Part shown: one piece after another, positions 8,946 to 17,513 of the stretch
Numbering within the stretch: the first letter of the stretch is position 1
Layout: the number at the start of each line of letters is the position of its first letter
Assembly (NCBI GenBank): GCA_038233075.1
Contig: JBBSMQ010000019.1
Location: forward strand, 7,528 to 71,527
DNA from: Iamia sp038233075
Lineage (GTDB): Bacteria; Actinomycetota; Acidimicrobiia; Acidimicrobiales; Iamiaceae
DNA: 64,000 nucleotides
Direction of reading: 5' to 3'
The notes under the pieces: generated by a model
The model's input: the letters and a program-made list of their open reading frames with translations, nothing else
Database searches by the model: none
What the model was told of the DNA's origin: nothing
Translations under genes and position numbers: made by a program

Positions 8946-10052
8946 ATGGCCGGCAACCCACAGAACTACCTGGCGGTGATCAAGGTCATCGGCGTCGGGG
9001 GTGGCGGCTGCAACGCCGTCAACCGGATGATCGACGCCGGGCTGAAGGGCGTCGAGTTCATCGCCGTCAACACCGACGCCCAGGCGCTGCTCATGAGCGA
9101 CGCCGACGTGAAGCTCGACATCGGCCGCGACCTCACCCGCGGGCTGGGGGCCGGCAGCGACCCCGAGGTCGGCAACCAGGCTGCCGAGGCCCACCGGGAG
9201 GAGCTGGAGGAGGTGCTGAAGGGCGCCGACATGGTGTTCATCACCGCCGGCGAGGGGGGCGGCACCGGCACCGGCGCGGCCCCCGTGGTGGCCGAGCTGG
9301 CCAAGTCCCTGGGCGCGCTCACCATCGGTGTGGTGACCCGCCCCTTCGCCTTCGAGGGTCGCCGCCGCTCGGTCCAGGCCGAGGCCGGGGTCCAGCGCCT
9401 GAAGGAGACCGTCGACACCCAGATCGTCATCCCCAACGACCGCCTCCTCACCGTGTCCAACGAGAAGACCTCGGTGTTGAACGCGTTCAAGATGGCCGAC
9501 GAGGTGCTGCTCCAGGGGGTCCAGGGCATCACCGACCTCATCACCACACCGGGCCTGATCAACACCGACTTCGCCGACGTGAAGATGGTGATGAGCAACG
9601 CCGGGTCGGCCCTCATGGGCATCGGGTACGCCTCCGGAGAGAGCCGGGCCCTCCAGGCCGCCCGCAACGCCATCTCCAGCCCGCTCCTGGAGGCCTCGAT
9701 CGAGGGCGCGCGCGGCATCCTGCTCAGCATCACCGGCGGCAGCGACATGGGCCTGTTCGAGGTCAACGAGGCGGCCGAGGTGATCCACGGCGTGGCCCAC
9801 CCCGACGCCAACATCATCTTCGGCACCGTCATCGACGACGAGATGGGCGACGAGGTGCGCGTGACGGTCATCGCCGCCGGCTTCGACCGCTGGGAGGAGG
9901 GTCGCACCCGGGCCCGCACACACGCCGACAGCGTCGACGGCGCCACCGGCGAAACTGCGGCCGCCGGGGTCACGGACCTCTTCGGGGACGCGGAGGCGGA
10001 GGCCGACCCCGAGGACCCCGACGACTTCGACGTCCCGAGCTTCCTCCGCTGA
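8946..10052 (+). CDS. ftsZ: Cell division GTPase FtsZ
   Basis: FtsZ is the tubulin-like GTPase that forms the cytokinetic ring. The 368 residues show VIGVGGGGCNAVNRMI, AVNTDAQAL, the tubulin signature GGGTGTGAAP near residue 105, and T7-loop residues around VKMVMSNAGSALMGIG. The acidic linker ends in DDFDVPSFLR, the conserved C-terminal peptide. That peptide normally binds SepF in actinobacteria, which lack FtsA, and sepF is three genes downstream. The ATG at 8946 is chosen over an in-frame TTG at 8886 because AGGAG lies five bases upstream and homologues start near AGNPQNYLAVIK. Confidence 0.98.
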   Translation: MAGNPQNYLAVIKVIGVGGGGCNAVNRMIDAGLKGVEFIAVNTDAQALLMSDADVKLDIGRDLTRGLGAGSDPEVGNQAAEAHREELEEVLKGADMVFITAGEGGGTGTGAAPVVAELAKSLGALTIGVVTRPFAFEGRRRSVQAEAGVQRLKETVDTQIVIPNDRLLTVSNEKTSVLNAFKMADEVLLQGVQGITDLITTPGLINTDFADVKMVMSNAGSALMGIGYASGESRALQAARNAISSPLLEASIEGARGILLSITGGSDMGLFEVNEAAEVIHGVAHPDANIIFGTVIDDEMGDEVRVTVIAAGFDRWEEGRTRARTHADSVDGATGETAAAGVTDLFGDAEAEADPEDPDDFDVPSFLR

Positions 10053-10720
10053 TCCGCGCCCACCACCTGACCACGTCCCGGGCCGACGGCGACCTCGCCG
10101 TCGCGTCCCCCGATGCCGGTCTCGCGGCCCGGCGAGCCGCGGTCGTCGACCTCCCGTGGACCTGGTTGCGCCAGGTCCACGACGCCGGCGTCGTGACCGT
10201 CACCGCGCCGGGCGAGCATGCCGGCGCGGAGGCCGATGCCGCGGTCACCGCGATCCCCGGGGCGGTGGTGGCGGTGGCGACCGCCGACTGCGTCCCGGTG
10301 GTGCTGCTCGCCGACGGGGCAGTGGGCGTGGCCCACGCCGGCTGGCGGGGTCTGGTGGCCGGGGTGGTGGAGGCCGCGGTCGCCGCCCTGGCCGACCTGG
10401 GCCATGCCCCGCACCGGGCCGTGGTCGGCCCCTGCATCCGCCCCGCTCGCTACCAGTTCGGCCCCGACGACCTCGACCGCGTGGCCTCCCGGTGGGGTGA
10501 CGGTGTCCGCTCGGTGACCCACTCCGGTGCTCCCGCCCTCGACGTGGTGGCCGGAGTCCGCGCCGCCCTGGACGAGGCGGGGGTCCACGACGTGGTCGAC
10601 GAGGGGCTCTGCACCGCGGCCGACCCCGACCGGTACTGGTCCCACCGGGCTCGCGCCGAGGCCGGACGCATGGCCACGGTGGCCTGGCTGGGAGAGGAGG
10701 AGCGCGCGTGGGTGCCGTGA
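10049..10720 (+). CDS. pgeF: PgeF/YfiH-type multicopper-oxidase-fold protein (laccase domain)
   Basis: Family members (PF02578) are purine nucleoside phosphorylase-like or peptidoglycan-editing enzymes. Motifs present are VATADCVPVVL near residue 77, GVAHAGWRGLVAGVV near 95 and VVGPCIRPARYQFG near 128, which supply the Cys and His zinc ligands. No ATG, GTG or TTG lies between the ftsZ stop and the conserved core. The frame fits a CTG at 10049 overlapping the ftsZ stop as CTGA, the same geometry as the GTGA and ATGA overlaps elsewhere in this cluster, and would give 223 residues. The family is clear; the start codon is inferred. yggS follows with a 13-base overlap. Confidence 0.88.
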   Translation: MIRAHHLTTSRADGDLAVASPDAGLAARRAAVVDLPWTWLRQVHDAGVVTVTAPGEHAGAEADAAVTAIPGAVVAVATADCVPVVLLADGAVGVAHAGWRGLVAGVVEAAVAALADLGHAPHRAVVGPCIRPARYQFGPDDLDRVASRWGDGVRSVTHSGAPALDVVAGVRAALDEAGVHDVVDEGLCTAADPDRYWSHRARAEAGRMATVAWLGEEERAWVP

Positions 10721-11382
10721 CCGCCTGCGGGGTGACCGCGGCGGAGCTGGCGGGGCGGATCGACGCCGTGCACCGGCGCATCGAGGCCGCGGGCGGGGAC
10801 CCGACCGCGATCACCGTGGTGGGCGTGACCAAGGGCTTCGACGTCAGCGCCCCGACGGTAGCGGCGGCCGCCGGCCTCAGGGACCTGGGGGAGAGCTACG
10901 CCCAGGAGGCGGTGCGCAAGGCCAAGGGGGCGCCGCCCGGCGTGCGCTGGCACTGGGTCGGGGGCCTCCAGCGCAACAAGGTGCGCCAGGTCGCCCCGTT
11001 CGTCCACCTGTGGCACAGCATCGACCGGGCCCGGCTGGGGGCCGAGATCGCCCGGCGGGCCCCCGGGGCCGCCGTGCTGGCCCAGGTGAACACCTCCGGC
11101 GCCCCCGGCCAGGGAGGCTGCGCCCCCGGTGACGCCGCCGCCCTGGTCGCCGACCTGCGGGCCGACGGTCTGGAGGTCCGAGGCCTCATGACCATCGCCG
11201 CCGCCGCCGCGACGGAGGGCCCTGCCGCGGCGGGCTGCTTCCGGTTGCTGCGGCGCCTGGCCGACGACCTGGGGCTGATCGAGCGCTCGATGGGGATGTC
11301 GGCCGACCTCGACGTCGCCGTGGCCGAGGGCGCGACCATGGTGCGGGTGGGCACCGCGCTGTTCGGTCCCCGGCAGGCGTGA
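10708..11382 (+). CDS. yggS: YggS/PLPBP family PLP homeostasis protein
   Basis: This small PLP-binding protein resembles the N-terminal barrel of alanine racemase and helps control free pyridoxal phosphate. It is often encoded in dcw clusters. The 224 residues carry the PLP lysine in VVGVTKGF (near residue 42), then GESYAQEA, WHWVGGLQRNK, the SID segment, GLMTI and the C-terminal phosphate-binding stretch SMGMSADLDVAVAEGATMVRVGTALFG. GTG at 10708 has GGAGGAG about five bases upstream. GTG at 10717 would give a 4-base GTGA overlap with pgeF but sits too far from that SD. Confidence 0.93.
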   Translation: MGAVTACGVTAAELAGRIDAVHRRIEAAGGDPTAITVVGVTKGFDVSAPTVAAAAGLRDLGESYAQEAVRKAKGAPPGVRWHWVGGLQRNKVRQVAPFVHLWHSIDRARLGAEIARRAPGAAVLAQVNTSGAPGQGGCAPGDAAALVADLRADGLEVRGLMTIAAAAATEGPAAAGCFRLLRRLADDLGLIERSMGMSADLDVAVAEGATMVRVGTALFGPRQA

Positions 11383-11473
11383 GCCCGATGGCGGCGGCGG
11401 CGACGGCCGTCCCGGCGTGAGGGCGCCGAGCCCACGAGCACCAGTAGGTATGCTCCCCAGCCCAGGAGGATCC

Positions 11474-12070
11474 ATGGCGACCATGTGGCGCAAAGCAATG
11501 CTCTACCTCGGGCTTGGCCCCGACGAGGAGTACGACGACTACGACCCGGGCTACGACGACCCGGCTCCGCCGACGCGGTCGGCGACCCCGCCGCCGCCGA
11601 TGCCGACCGACCCGGATCCGTCGCCGCCCCCGTCCGCCGTCGGCGCCGTGCGCCCCATGGCGCCGGTCCGGTCCGTCGAGACGAGTGGCGACTTCGCCAG
11701 CCAGGTCGGTGGCCTCGGCCGCCTCGAGGCCGGCGGCGGCGGCGGGCGGAGCGCCACCCCCCGAGCCAAGGTGGTCCGGCCCATGCCGGTGGCCTCCACC
11801 GCCCGGCCCCGCCTGGTGGTGCCCACGCACTTCAACCAGGCGCAGGAGGTGGCCGACACCTTCAAGGGCGACCAGCCCGTCGTCATGAACCTGCGCAACG
11901 CCGACCGCGAGGTGTCACGCCGTCTCATCGACTTCTCCAGCGGCCTCTGCTACGGGCTCGGAGGGCGCATGGACAAGCTCGACTCCCAGGTGTACCTGCT
12001 CAGCCCGGCCAACATCGAGGTGTCGGAGGACGAGCGCGCCCGCCTCGGCGAGCGCGGCTACCAGGACTGA
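11474..12070 (+). CDS. sepF: Cell division protein SepF
   Basis: SepF anchors FtsZ to the membrane in bacteria without FtsA. The 198 residues start with the conserved amphipathic helix MATMWRKAMLYLGLG. An acidic, Pro-rich variable linker (EEYDDYDPGYDD, then Pro-rich) runs to about residue 105. The SepF domain follows with VVPTHFNQAQEVADTFK, VVMNLRNADREVSRRLIDF and GLCYGLGGRMDKLDSQVYLLSP. The ATG at 11474 is fixed by AGGAGGA at 11464-11470. An in-frame upstream ATG at 11417 lacks such a site and would spoil the N-terminal helix. Confidence 0.96.
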   Translation: MATMWRKAMLYLGLGPDEEYDDYDPGYDDPAPPTRSATPPPPMPTDPDPSPPPSAVGAVRPMAPVRSVETSGDFASQVGGLGRLEAGGGGGRSATPRAKVVRPMPVASTARPRLVVPTHFNQAQEVADTFKGDQPVVMNLRNADREVSRRLIDFSSGLCYGLGGRMDKLDSQVYLLSPANIEVSEDERARLGERGYQD

Positions 12071-12083
12071 GTGCCCTGACTCG

Positions 12084-12350
12084 ATGGACGCCATCCTCAC
12101 CCTCCTCTGCTTCGCGGCCATCGGCTACCAGCTGGTGGTCCTGGCCGCCATCATCATCAGCTGGTTCCCCCTGGAGCCGGACTCCGCGCTCGAGGGCGTG
12201 CGCAACGGGCTCCGGACCATCACCGAGCCCGTGCTGGGCCCGGTGCGGCGGGCCCTGCCACCGGTCCGCCTGGGGGGCATGGCCCTCGACCTGTCCCCGA
12301 TCATCGTGCTGATCGGGCTGCAGGTGCTCCAGGTCGTGATCTGCCGGTAG
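12084..12350 (+). CDS. YggT family membrane protein
   Basis: This small integral membrane protein of 88 residues has two hydrophobic segments (about residues 3-24 and 70-86) around the family core AIIISWFPLEPDSALEGVRNGLRTITEPVLGPVRRALPP. YggT proteins sit in most actinobacterial and cyanobacterial dcw clusters between sepF and divIVA. They are linked to division or osmotic stress, but their activity is not known. The gap to sepF is 13 bases, so it is probably in the same transcript. Confidence 0.92.
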   Translation: MDAILTLLCFAAIGYQLVVLAAIIISWFPLEPDSALEGVRNGLRTITEPVLGPVRRALPPVRLGGMALDLSPIIVLIGLQVLQVVICR

Positions 12351-12363
12351 GGCAGCGCCGGGC

Positions 12364-12402
12364 TTGGACCCGGCCGGCCCGGGGCTGACTACGATCAGCC
12401 GG
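12364..12402 (+). promoter_or_regulatory. Likely leaderless promoter of divIVA
   Basis: TACGAT at 12390-12395 ends seven bases before the ATG at 12403, and there is no GGAGG-type site. TTGGAC at 12364-12369 could be a -35 element, although the 20-base spacer is long. The spacing matches other starts in this window and suggests a leaderless mRNA beginning at or near the start codon. Confidence 0.45.
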
Positions 12403-13572
12403 ATGGACGTCTCCTCCAGCCTCTCGGGTCCCAAGGAGTTCCGCATCGTCAAGCGGGGGTACGACCCCGACGAGGTGGACACGTTCCTCGACCAGATCTC
12501 GGTCGGGGTGTCCGAGCTCAAGCGCAAGTTGGCCGAGGCGAGCGACAAGGCGGCCGTGGCGCCGGCCGAGCCCGAGGACACGGGGGGGGCCGAGGAGATC
12601 CACCGGGCCCTCATCCTGGCCCAGCGCGCGGCCGACGAGGAGGTGCGCAAGGCTACCGAGGAGGCCGAGAGCATCCGGGCCGACGCCAACGCCGCCGCCG
12701 ACGATGCCCGCCTCCAGGCCGACGCCGCCGCCGCCGAGCAGCGCACCGCGATCGAGGAGGAGGTGGCCCAACGGCGCGAGGAGGGCCGGGCCAGCCTGTT
12801 GACCGAGATCAGCGAGCTCGAGAGCACGCGCGGCTCCCTGGCCAGCGATGTCGTGGTGCTCGAGCGTCACGTGGAGGAGCAGCGAGAGGTGGTGCAGGCC
12901 GCCATCGGCGAGCTCCAGTCCCTGCTCGACCACCCCGAGGCGTTCCGCGTCGCCGTCGCCGCGGGGGTCCGCCTGCCCCCTCCCGACGAGCCCCTCGGCG
13001 GGGCCGCGCCCGTCGATGGCTCGGTCGAGGGCGACGGGCCCGGTGCCGATCCGGTCGCCGACGAGCCGGCGCCGGTCGCCCCACCCGCGACCGACGAGTC
13101 CCCCACACCACAGGACATCGTCGCCGCCTCCACGGAGGATGAGCCCGCGGCCGACGAACCTCTCTCGGACGAGGCGCCTGCCCCCGCCGAGGACGGGCCC
13201 GATCCCGAGACGCACTCGGAGCCACCCCCTGTCATCGATCAGGCGGGTCTGGAGCCCTCCGTCCCCGACACGGGGCCGCCGGACGAGACCCCCGCCCCCG
13301 CGCCGTCGCCGTCGGACGAGGGAGCCGGGATCGACCTCACCGATGCCAACACGCACGTCGACGCCGCCGACGATGCTGATGCCGGGCCCGCGACCGAGGC
13401 CGTGTCCTCGGTCGACGCCCCCGACGGCGAGGACACCTTCCTGGCCGAGCTGCGCAAGGCCATGCTCGACGACGAGCCCCTCGGGCCGCGCGAGGACGGC
13501 GACGACCGGACCCCGAGCGTCACCGAGGAGGAGCCGGCCCGGGGGAAGTCTCGCTTCGGACGTCGCCGGTAG
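12403..13572 (+). CDS. divIVA: DivIVA/Wag31-type polar growth protein
   Basis: This coiled-coil scaffold recognises curved membrane at poles and septa and organises wall synthesis in actinobacteria. The 389 residues start with the DivIVA domain (IVKRGYDPDEVDTFLDQI, residues about 15-32). A long Ala/Glu/Arg-rich coiled coil runs to about residue 170. A Pro/Asp/Glu-rich disordered region covers about 185-365, and the tail is basic (RGKSRFGRRR). The disordered tail is longer than in Mycobacterium Wag31. An in-frame TTG at 12364 is less likely as start, because the -10-like TACGAT lies between it and the ATG. Confidence 0.93.
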   Translation: MDVSSSLSGPKEFRIVKRGYDPDEVDTFLDQISVGVSELKRKLAEASDKAAVAPAEPEDTGGAEEIHRALILAQRAADEEVRKATEEAESIRADANAAADDARLQADAAAAEQRTAIEEEVAQRREEGRASLLTEISELESTRGSLASDVVVLERHVEEQREVVQAAIGELQSLLDHPEAFRVAVAAGVRLPPPDEPLGGAAPVDGSVEGDGPGADPVADEPAPVAPPATDESPTPQDIVAASTEDEPAADEPLSDEAPAPAEDGPDPETHSEPPPVIDQAGLEPSVPDTGPPDETPAPAPSPSDEGAGIDLTDANTHVDAADDADAGPATEAVSSVDAPDGEDTFLAELRKAMLDDEPLGPREDGDDRTPSVTEEEPARGKSRFGRRR

Positions 13573-13598
13573 CACCCGGGTCGGCGCGCCGATCTAGG
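13573..13598. other. Convergent divIVA/ileS gap with 12-bp palindrome
   Basis: The 26-base gap between two converging genes contains TCGGCGCGCCGA at 13581-13592, a perfect palindrome without a loop. It is too compact for a standard terminator hairpin, and no T-tract follows on either strand. Confidence 0.35.
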
Positions 13599-16500
13599 TC
13601 AGACCGGCCGCACCGCCACCGCGGTGGCGAGGCCGTCGAGCTCGAAGCGGCGCACGTGGAAGCCGTCGACCTCGTCGACGGCGCCGACCACCACCTCGGT
13701 CGCCAGGGTGTCGGCGGCCAGCCGGGCCGCGTGGGTCGTGGCGGCGTCGGTCACGGTCGTCTCACCGTCGACGCGGAGGTGGATGCGATCCGCCAGGGCC
13801 AGATCCGCCTCCTTCCTGAGGTCGTTGACGGCTCGGACCAGCTCGCGGGCCACGCCCTCGGAGCGCAGGGCGTCGTCGATGGTCAGGTCGAGCGCCACCG
13901 CCCAGCCGCCGTCCTCGGCGAGGGCGAAGGACTCGTGGTGCCGGGCCCGCACCTCCACCTCGTCGGCGGTGAGGCGCTCACCGGCCACCTCGATGCTGCC
14001 CTCGGCCTCGAGCTGGTGGCGCAGGGCGGTGCCGTCGGCCGCCGCCAGGGCGGCCTTGACCTCGGCCACCTTGGGTCCGAGCCGGGGCCCGAGGGCGCGG
14101 AAGTTGGGGATGACCTCCCAGGTCATCAGGTCCGAGAGGGTGTCGACCTCCTCGAGCGCCTTCACGTTGAGCTCCGACGCCACCTCGGCGCCCAGCTCGT
14201 CGCCGAGGGTGCCGTCGCGGTGCAGGAGCAGGGCCCGGGCCAGGGGCTGGCGCACCTTGACCTTGGCGTCGGTGCGGGCGGCGCGGCCCAGGGCCACCAG
14301 CCGTCGGGCCCCGGCCATGCCGTCGGCGAGGGCCCGCGCGTCGACGTCGCGGTCTGCAGTGGTAGGCCAGTCAGCCAGGTGGACCGAGTCGGCGCCGGTG
14401 AGGACGGTGTGGATCTCCTCGGCCAGGAAGGGGCAGAAGGGGGCCAGCAGCCGGGAGGTCACCACCAGGCAGTGGTAGAGGGTGGCGTGGGCCTGGGTGT
14501 CCTCGGCGCCCCAGAACCGGGGCCGGCTGCGGCGCACGTACCAGTTGGAGAGGTCGTCGACGAAGGTGGCGACCCGGTCCGCGCCGGTCAGGGCGTCGAA
14601 GCCCTCGAGGGCCTCGGTCACCGCGTCGACGGTGGCGTCGAGCTGGCCCAGCACCCAGCGGTCGAGGACGTGGGTGGGGTCGGGCCGGGCCTCGCCGGCG
14701 GGTTCCCACCCGTCCAGGTCGGCGTAGGTGGTGAAGAACCCGACCACGTTCCAGAGGGTGATGAGGGTCCGTCGGGTGCTCTCCCGGATGGCGTCGTCGA
14801 AGACGCGCCGGGGGCTCCAGGGCTGGCCCGCCGCGAAGAAGTACCACCGCAGCCCGTCGGCGCCGAAGCGGGCGAACGCGTCCCAGGGGTCGATGACGTT
14901 GCCCCTGGACTTCGACATCTTCCGCCCCTGCTCGTCCACGATGTGGCCCAGGCAGACCACGTTGCGGTAGGGAGCGCGGTCGAAGACGAGGGTGTTGACC
15001 GCGAGCAGGCTGTAGAACCAACCCCGCGTCTGGTCGATGGCCTCGCAGATGAAGTCGGCGGGGAAGGCGTCGGGACCGTCGTCGCCGCCGAGGAAGTGCT
15101 GTTGGGCGCTGGGCATCGACCCTGAGTCGAACCAGGCGTCGAGGACGGGAGGGAGGCGGCGGGCCGTGGCCTGGCACTGCGGGCAGGGAAAGGTGACCTC
15201 GTCGATGAAGGGCCGGTGCAGGTCGAGCGAGGACAGGTCCGTGCCGGCCAGGGTGGACAGCTCGGCCACCGACCCCACGCAGGTGTCGTGGCCGGCGCGG
15301 CAGCGCCAGATGGGCAGCGGCGTGCCCCAGTACCGGTCGCGGGAGAGCGCCCAGTCGATGTTGGACTCCAGCCACTTGCCGAAGCGGCCGTGCTTGATGT
15401 GGTCGGGGTGCCAGGTGATGCTCTCGTTCTCCCGCAGCAGGGCGTCGCGGCGGGCCTCGGTGCGGGCGAACCACGAGGTCTTGGCCCAGTAGATGAGGGG
15501 TGTGCCGCACCGCCAGCAGTGGGGGTAGCTGTGGGTGAGGTCCTCGGCCGCCAGCAGCAGGCCCCGCGCCTCGAGGTCGACGAGGATGTCGGCATCGGCA
15601 TCCTTGACGAAGCGGCCGGCGTAGGCGGGCACGGTGTGGTCGAAGGCGGCGTCGGCGTCGACGGGGTTGAGCACCGGGAGGTCCTCGGCCCGACCGATGC
15701 GGGCGTCGTCCTCGCCGAAGGCGGGCGCCAGGTGGACGATGCCGGAACCGTCGTCGGTGGTCACGAAGTCGTCGGCCACCACCCGCAGACCCCGCTCGTC
15801 GAGGGCGAGGACGCCGAAGGGCCGCCGGTAGCGGGTGCCAACGAGGTCGGCTCCGGTCAGACGGGCCACCACGGGGGCGTCGGGGTGGCGTCGCTGCTGG
15901 GCGGCCTCGGCCATGACCAGGTCCGCCCCGTCGCCGGTGGGGACCCGCACGTAGTCCACGTCAGGTCCCACCGCCGCGGCCACATGGCCGAGGAGCGTCC
16001 ACGGGGTGGTCGTCCACACCACCAGGTCGGCGTCGGCCACGGCGTCGGGACCCTCGGTGATCGGGAGCCGCACGTAGGCCGAGCGGTCGACCACGTCCTG
16101 GTACCCCTGGGCCACCTCGTGGCTGGACAGCGCAGTACCGCACCGGCCGCAGTAGGGGCTGACCCGGTGGCCCTCGTAGAGCAGACCCGCGTCCCACATC
16201 TGGCGCACCAGCCACCAGACCGACTCGACGTAGGAGTCGTCGAGGGTCCAGTAGGCCTCCTCGGTGTCGATCCAGGTCCCCGACCGTGATGTGAGCGCAG
16301 TCCAGTCCTCGACGTGACGGGAGACCGACGCCCGGCACCGCTCGTTGAAGGCGGCGATGCCGTAGGCCTCGATCTCGTGCTTGGAGCGCAGCCCCAGCTC
16401 CTGCTCGACGGCCAGCTCGACGGGCAGGCCGTGGCAGTCCCAGCCGCCCTTGCGTGGCACCTTCCGGCCCCGCATGGTCTGGAAGCGGGGGTAGAGATCC

Positions 16501-16697
16501 TTGAACACGCGGGCCCAGACGTGGTGGAGCCCGGGACGGCCGTTGGCGGTGGGTGGGCCCTCGTAGAAGATCCACGGCTCGCCGCCCGTGCGGCTGTCCC
16601 GGACCCGGGCGGGGATGTCGTTCGTCCGCCAGCGAGCGAGGACGCGCTCCTCCAGCGCCACCAGGTCCAGTGCGGGATCGATGGGGCCGAAGGGCAT
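13599..16697 (-). CDS. ileS: Isoleucyl-tRNA synthetase, type 2 (eukaryote-like)
   Basis: This enzyme charges tRNA-Ile and edits valine. The 1032 residues include the HIGH-like signature PTANGRPGLHHVW near residue 50, the GWDCHGLPVE block, WTTTPWT in the editing domain, YPHCWRCGTPLIYW, the KMSKSRGN loop near residue 594 and the anticodon-binding domain. Length, GLHHVW and the insert order match the eukaryote/archaea-like IleRS group, which is usually less sensitive to mupirocin. The gene faces the opposite way to the flanking clusters, and the gap to divIVA is 26 bases. The ATG lies six bases after TAGGGT, so no T-box leader is possible from this promoter. Confidence 0.96.
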   Translation of the reverse strand: MPFGPIDPALDLVALEERVLARWRTNDIPARVRDSRTGGEPWIFYEGPPTANGRPGLHHVWARVFKDLYPRFQTMRGRKVPRKGGWDCHGLPVELAVEQELGLRSKHEIEAYGIAAFNERCRASVSRHVEDWTALTSRSGTWIDTEEAYWTLDDSYVESVWWLVRQMWDAGLLYEGHRVSPYCGRCGTALSSHEVAQGYQDVVDRSAYVRLPITEGPDAVADADLVVWTTTPWTLLGHVAAAVGPDVDYVRVPTGDGADLVMAEAAQQRRHPDAPVVARLTGADLVGTRYRRPFGVLALDERGLRVVADDFVTTDDGSGIVHLAPAFGEDDARIGRAEDLPVLNPVDADAAFDHTVPAYAGRFVKDADADILVDLEARGLLLAAEDLTHSYPHCWRCGTPLIYWAKTSWFARTEARRDALLRENESITWHPDHIKHGRFGKWLESNIDWALSRDRYWGTPLPIWRCRAGHDTCVGSVAELSTLAGTDLSSLDLHRPFIDEVTFPCPQCQATARRLPPVLDAWFDSGSMPSAQQHFLGGDDGPDAFPADFICEAIDQTRGWFYSLLAVNTLVFDRAPYRNVVCLGHIVDEQGRKMSKSRGNVIDPWDAFARFGADGLRWYFFAAGQPWSPRRVFDDAIRESTRRTLITLWNVVGFFTTYADLDGWEPAGEARPDPTHVLDRWVLGQLDATVDAVTEALEGFDALTGADRVATFVDDLSNWYVRRSRPRFWGAEDTQAHATLYHCLVVTSRLLAPFCPFLAEEIHTVLTGADSVHLADWPTTADRDVDARALADGMAGARRLVALGRAARTDAKVKVRQPLARALLLHRDGTLGDELGAEVASELNVKALEEVDTLSDLMTWEVIPNFRALGPRLGPKVAEVKAALAAADGTALRHQLEAEGSIEVAGERLTADEVEVRARHHESFALAEDGGWAVALDLTIDDALRSEGVARELVRAVNDLRKEADLALADRIHLRVDGETTVTDAATTHAARLAADTLATEVVVGAVDEVDGFHVRRFELDGLATAVAVRPV

Positions 16698-16709
16698 CCC
16701 GTCACCCTA
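16698..16709 (-). promoter_or_regulatory. Leaderless -10 element of ileS
   Basis: Read on the minus strand, TAGGGT (16709-16704) is followed by six bases and then the ileS ATG at 16697. There is no Shine-Dalgarno sequence. The layout is that of a leaderless mRNA. Confidence 0.5.
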
Positions 16710-16840
16710 CGAGGGCTCCCGCGCCGCGCCCCAGTGGGATCCGGCCCTCGTCGCGGCGTCGTCGGGTCCAGGTTTCCAGCGGTGTCGGTCGGGGTCGCTA
16801 TGCTTCGACACCTTTCGACCACGGAGAAGGTGGGACCCCG

Positions 16841-17422
16841 ATGGCCCAGCCCACGAAGAAGGCGGCATCCGCCCGGGGCACGACGAAGAAGGCAGTGACG
16901 AAGAAGGCTGCCACGAGCAAGGCTCCGGCCAAGGGCTCCGGCTCCAAGGAGGGGGTGACCAAGAGCACCGCAGCGAAGGCAGAGACCAAGAAGGCCCCCG
17001 CCAAGAAGGTGTCGACCCCGAGTTCCGCCGGGGGCCGGGCCTCCTCGCCGTTCCCGAAGGCCTTCCTCGCCTCCCAGCGCGAGGCCCTGCTCGAGGAGCG
17101 AGCCACCTACCTGGGCCAGGCCGAGAGCCTCAAGGCCGAGGCCGACTCCCTCGTGGACGACGTCGACCCCGGTGACGTGCAGTTCGACGAGGAGTCCGGC
17201 GAGGGGGACTCGCTGGCCATCGAGCGCGACCGCGACCTCGCCCTCTCGGCCCAGGCCCGCCAGGCCGTCGAGGAGATCGACCATGCCCTGGCCAAGTTCG
17301 ATCTCGGCACCTACGGCATCTGCGAGATCTCGGGCGAGCCGATCCCCGAGGAGCGCCTCGAGGCCATCCCCTGGGCCCGGGAGCGCGTCGAGCACAAGAT
17401 CGGCGGTCTCGGCCGTCGCTGA
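16841..17422 (+). CDS. TraR/DksA family protein with Lys/Ala-rich N-terminal tail
   Basis: DksA-like proteins bind RNA polymerase through a coiled coil with acidic tip. The 193 residues begin with about 60 Lys/Ala/Ser-rich residues (KKAVTKKAATSKAPAK) that resemble histone H1-like tails. The DksA-like region follows: FLASQREALLEERATYL, an acidic turn VDDVDPGDVQFDEESGEGDS, ALAKFDLGTYGICEISGEPIPEERLEAIPWA. The zinc finger has lost all but one Cys (GICEISG), which is common in actinobacterial members. The ATG has GGAGAAGG about ten bases upstream, and TATGCT at 16799-16804 is a likely -10. lspA follows directly. Confidence 0.9.
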   Translation: MAQPTKKAASARGTTKKAVTKKAATSKAPAKGSGSKEGVTKSTAAKAETKKAPAKKVSTPSSAGGRASSPFPKAFLASQREALLEERATYLGQAESLKAEADSLVDDVDPGDVQFDEESGEGDSLAIERDRDLALSAQARQAVEEIDHALAKFDLGTYGICEISGEPIPEERLEAIPWARERVEHKIGGLGRR

Positions 17423-17513
17423 GCCTCCACCGCCTGGGGCCGCACCGCTCGGACCCCCGTCGGAGCCGGAGGGGGGACCCGACGAGCGTCGCCCGCGGGT
17501 CCCCCGCCTCCGG

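Noticed and set aside
17172..17513. lspA starting at ATG 17172 inside the DksA-like gene
   Set aside because: This would add over 110 residues that are only a shadow of the DksA-like coding sequence.
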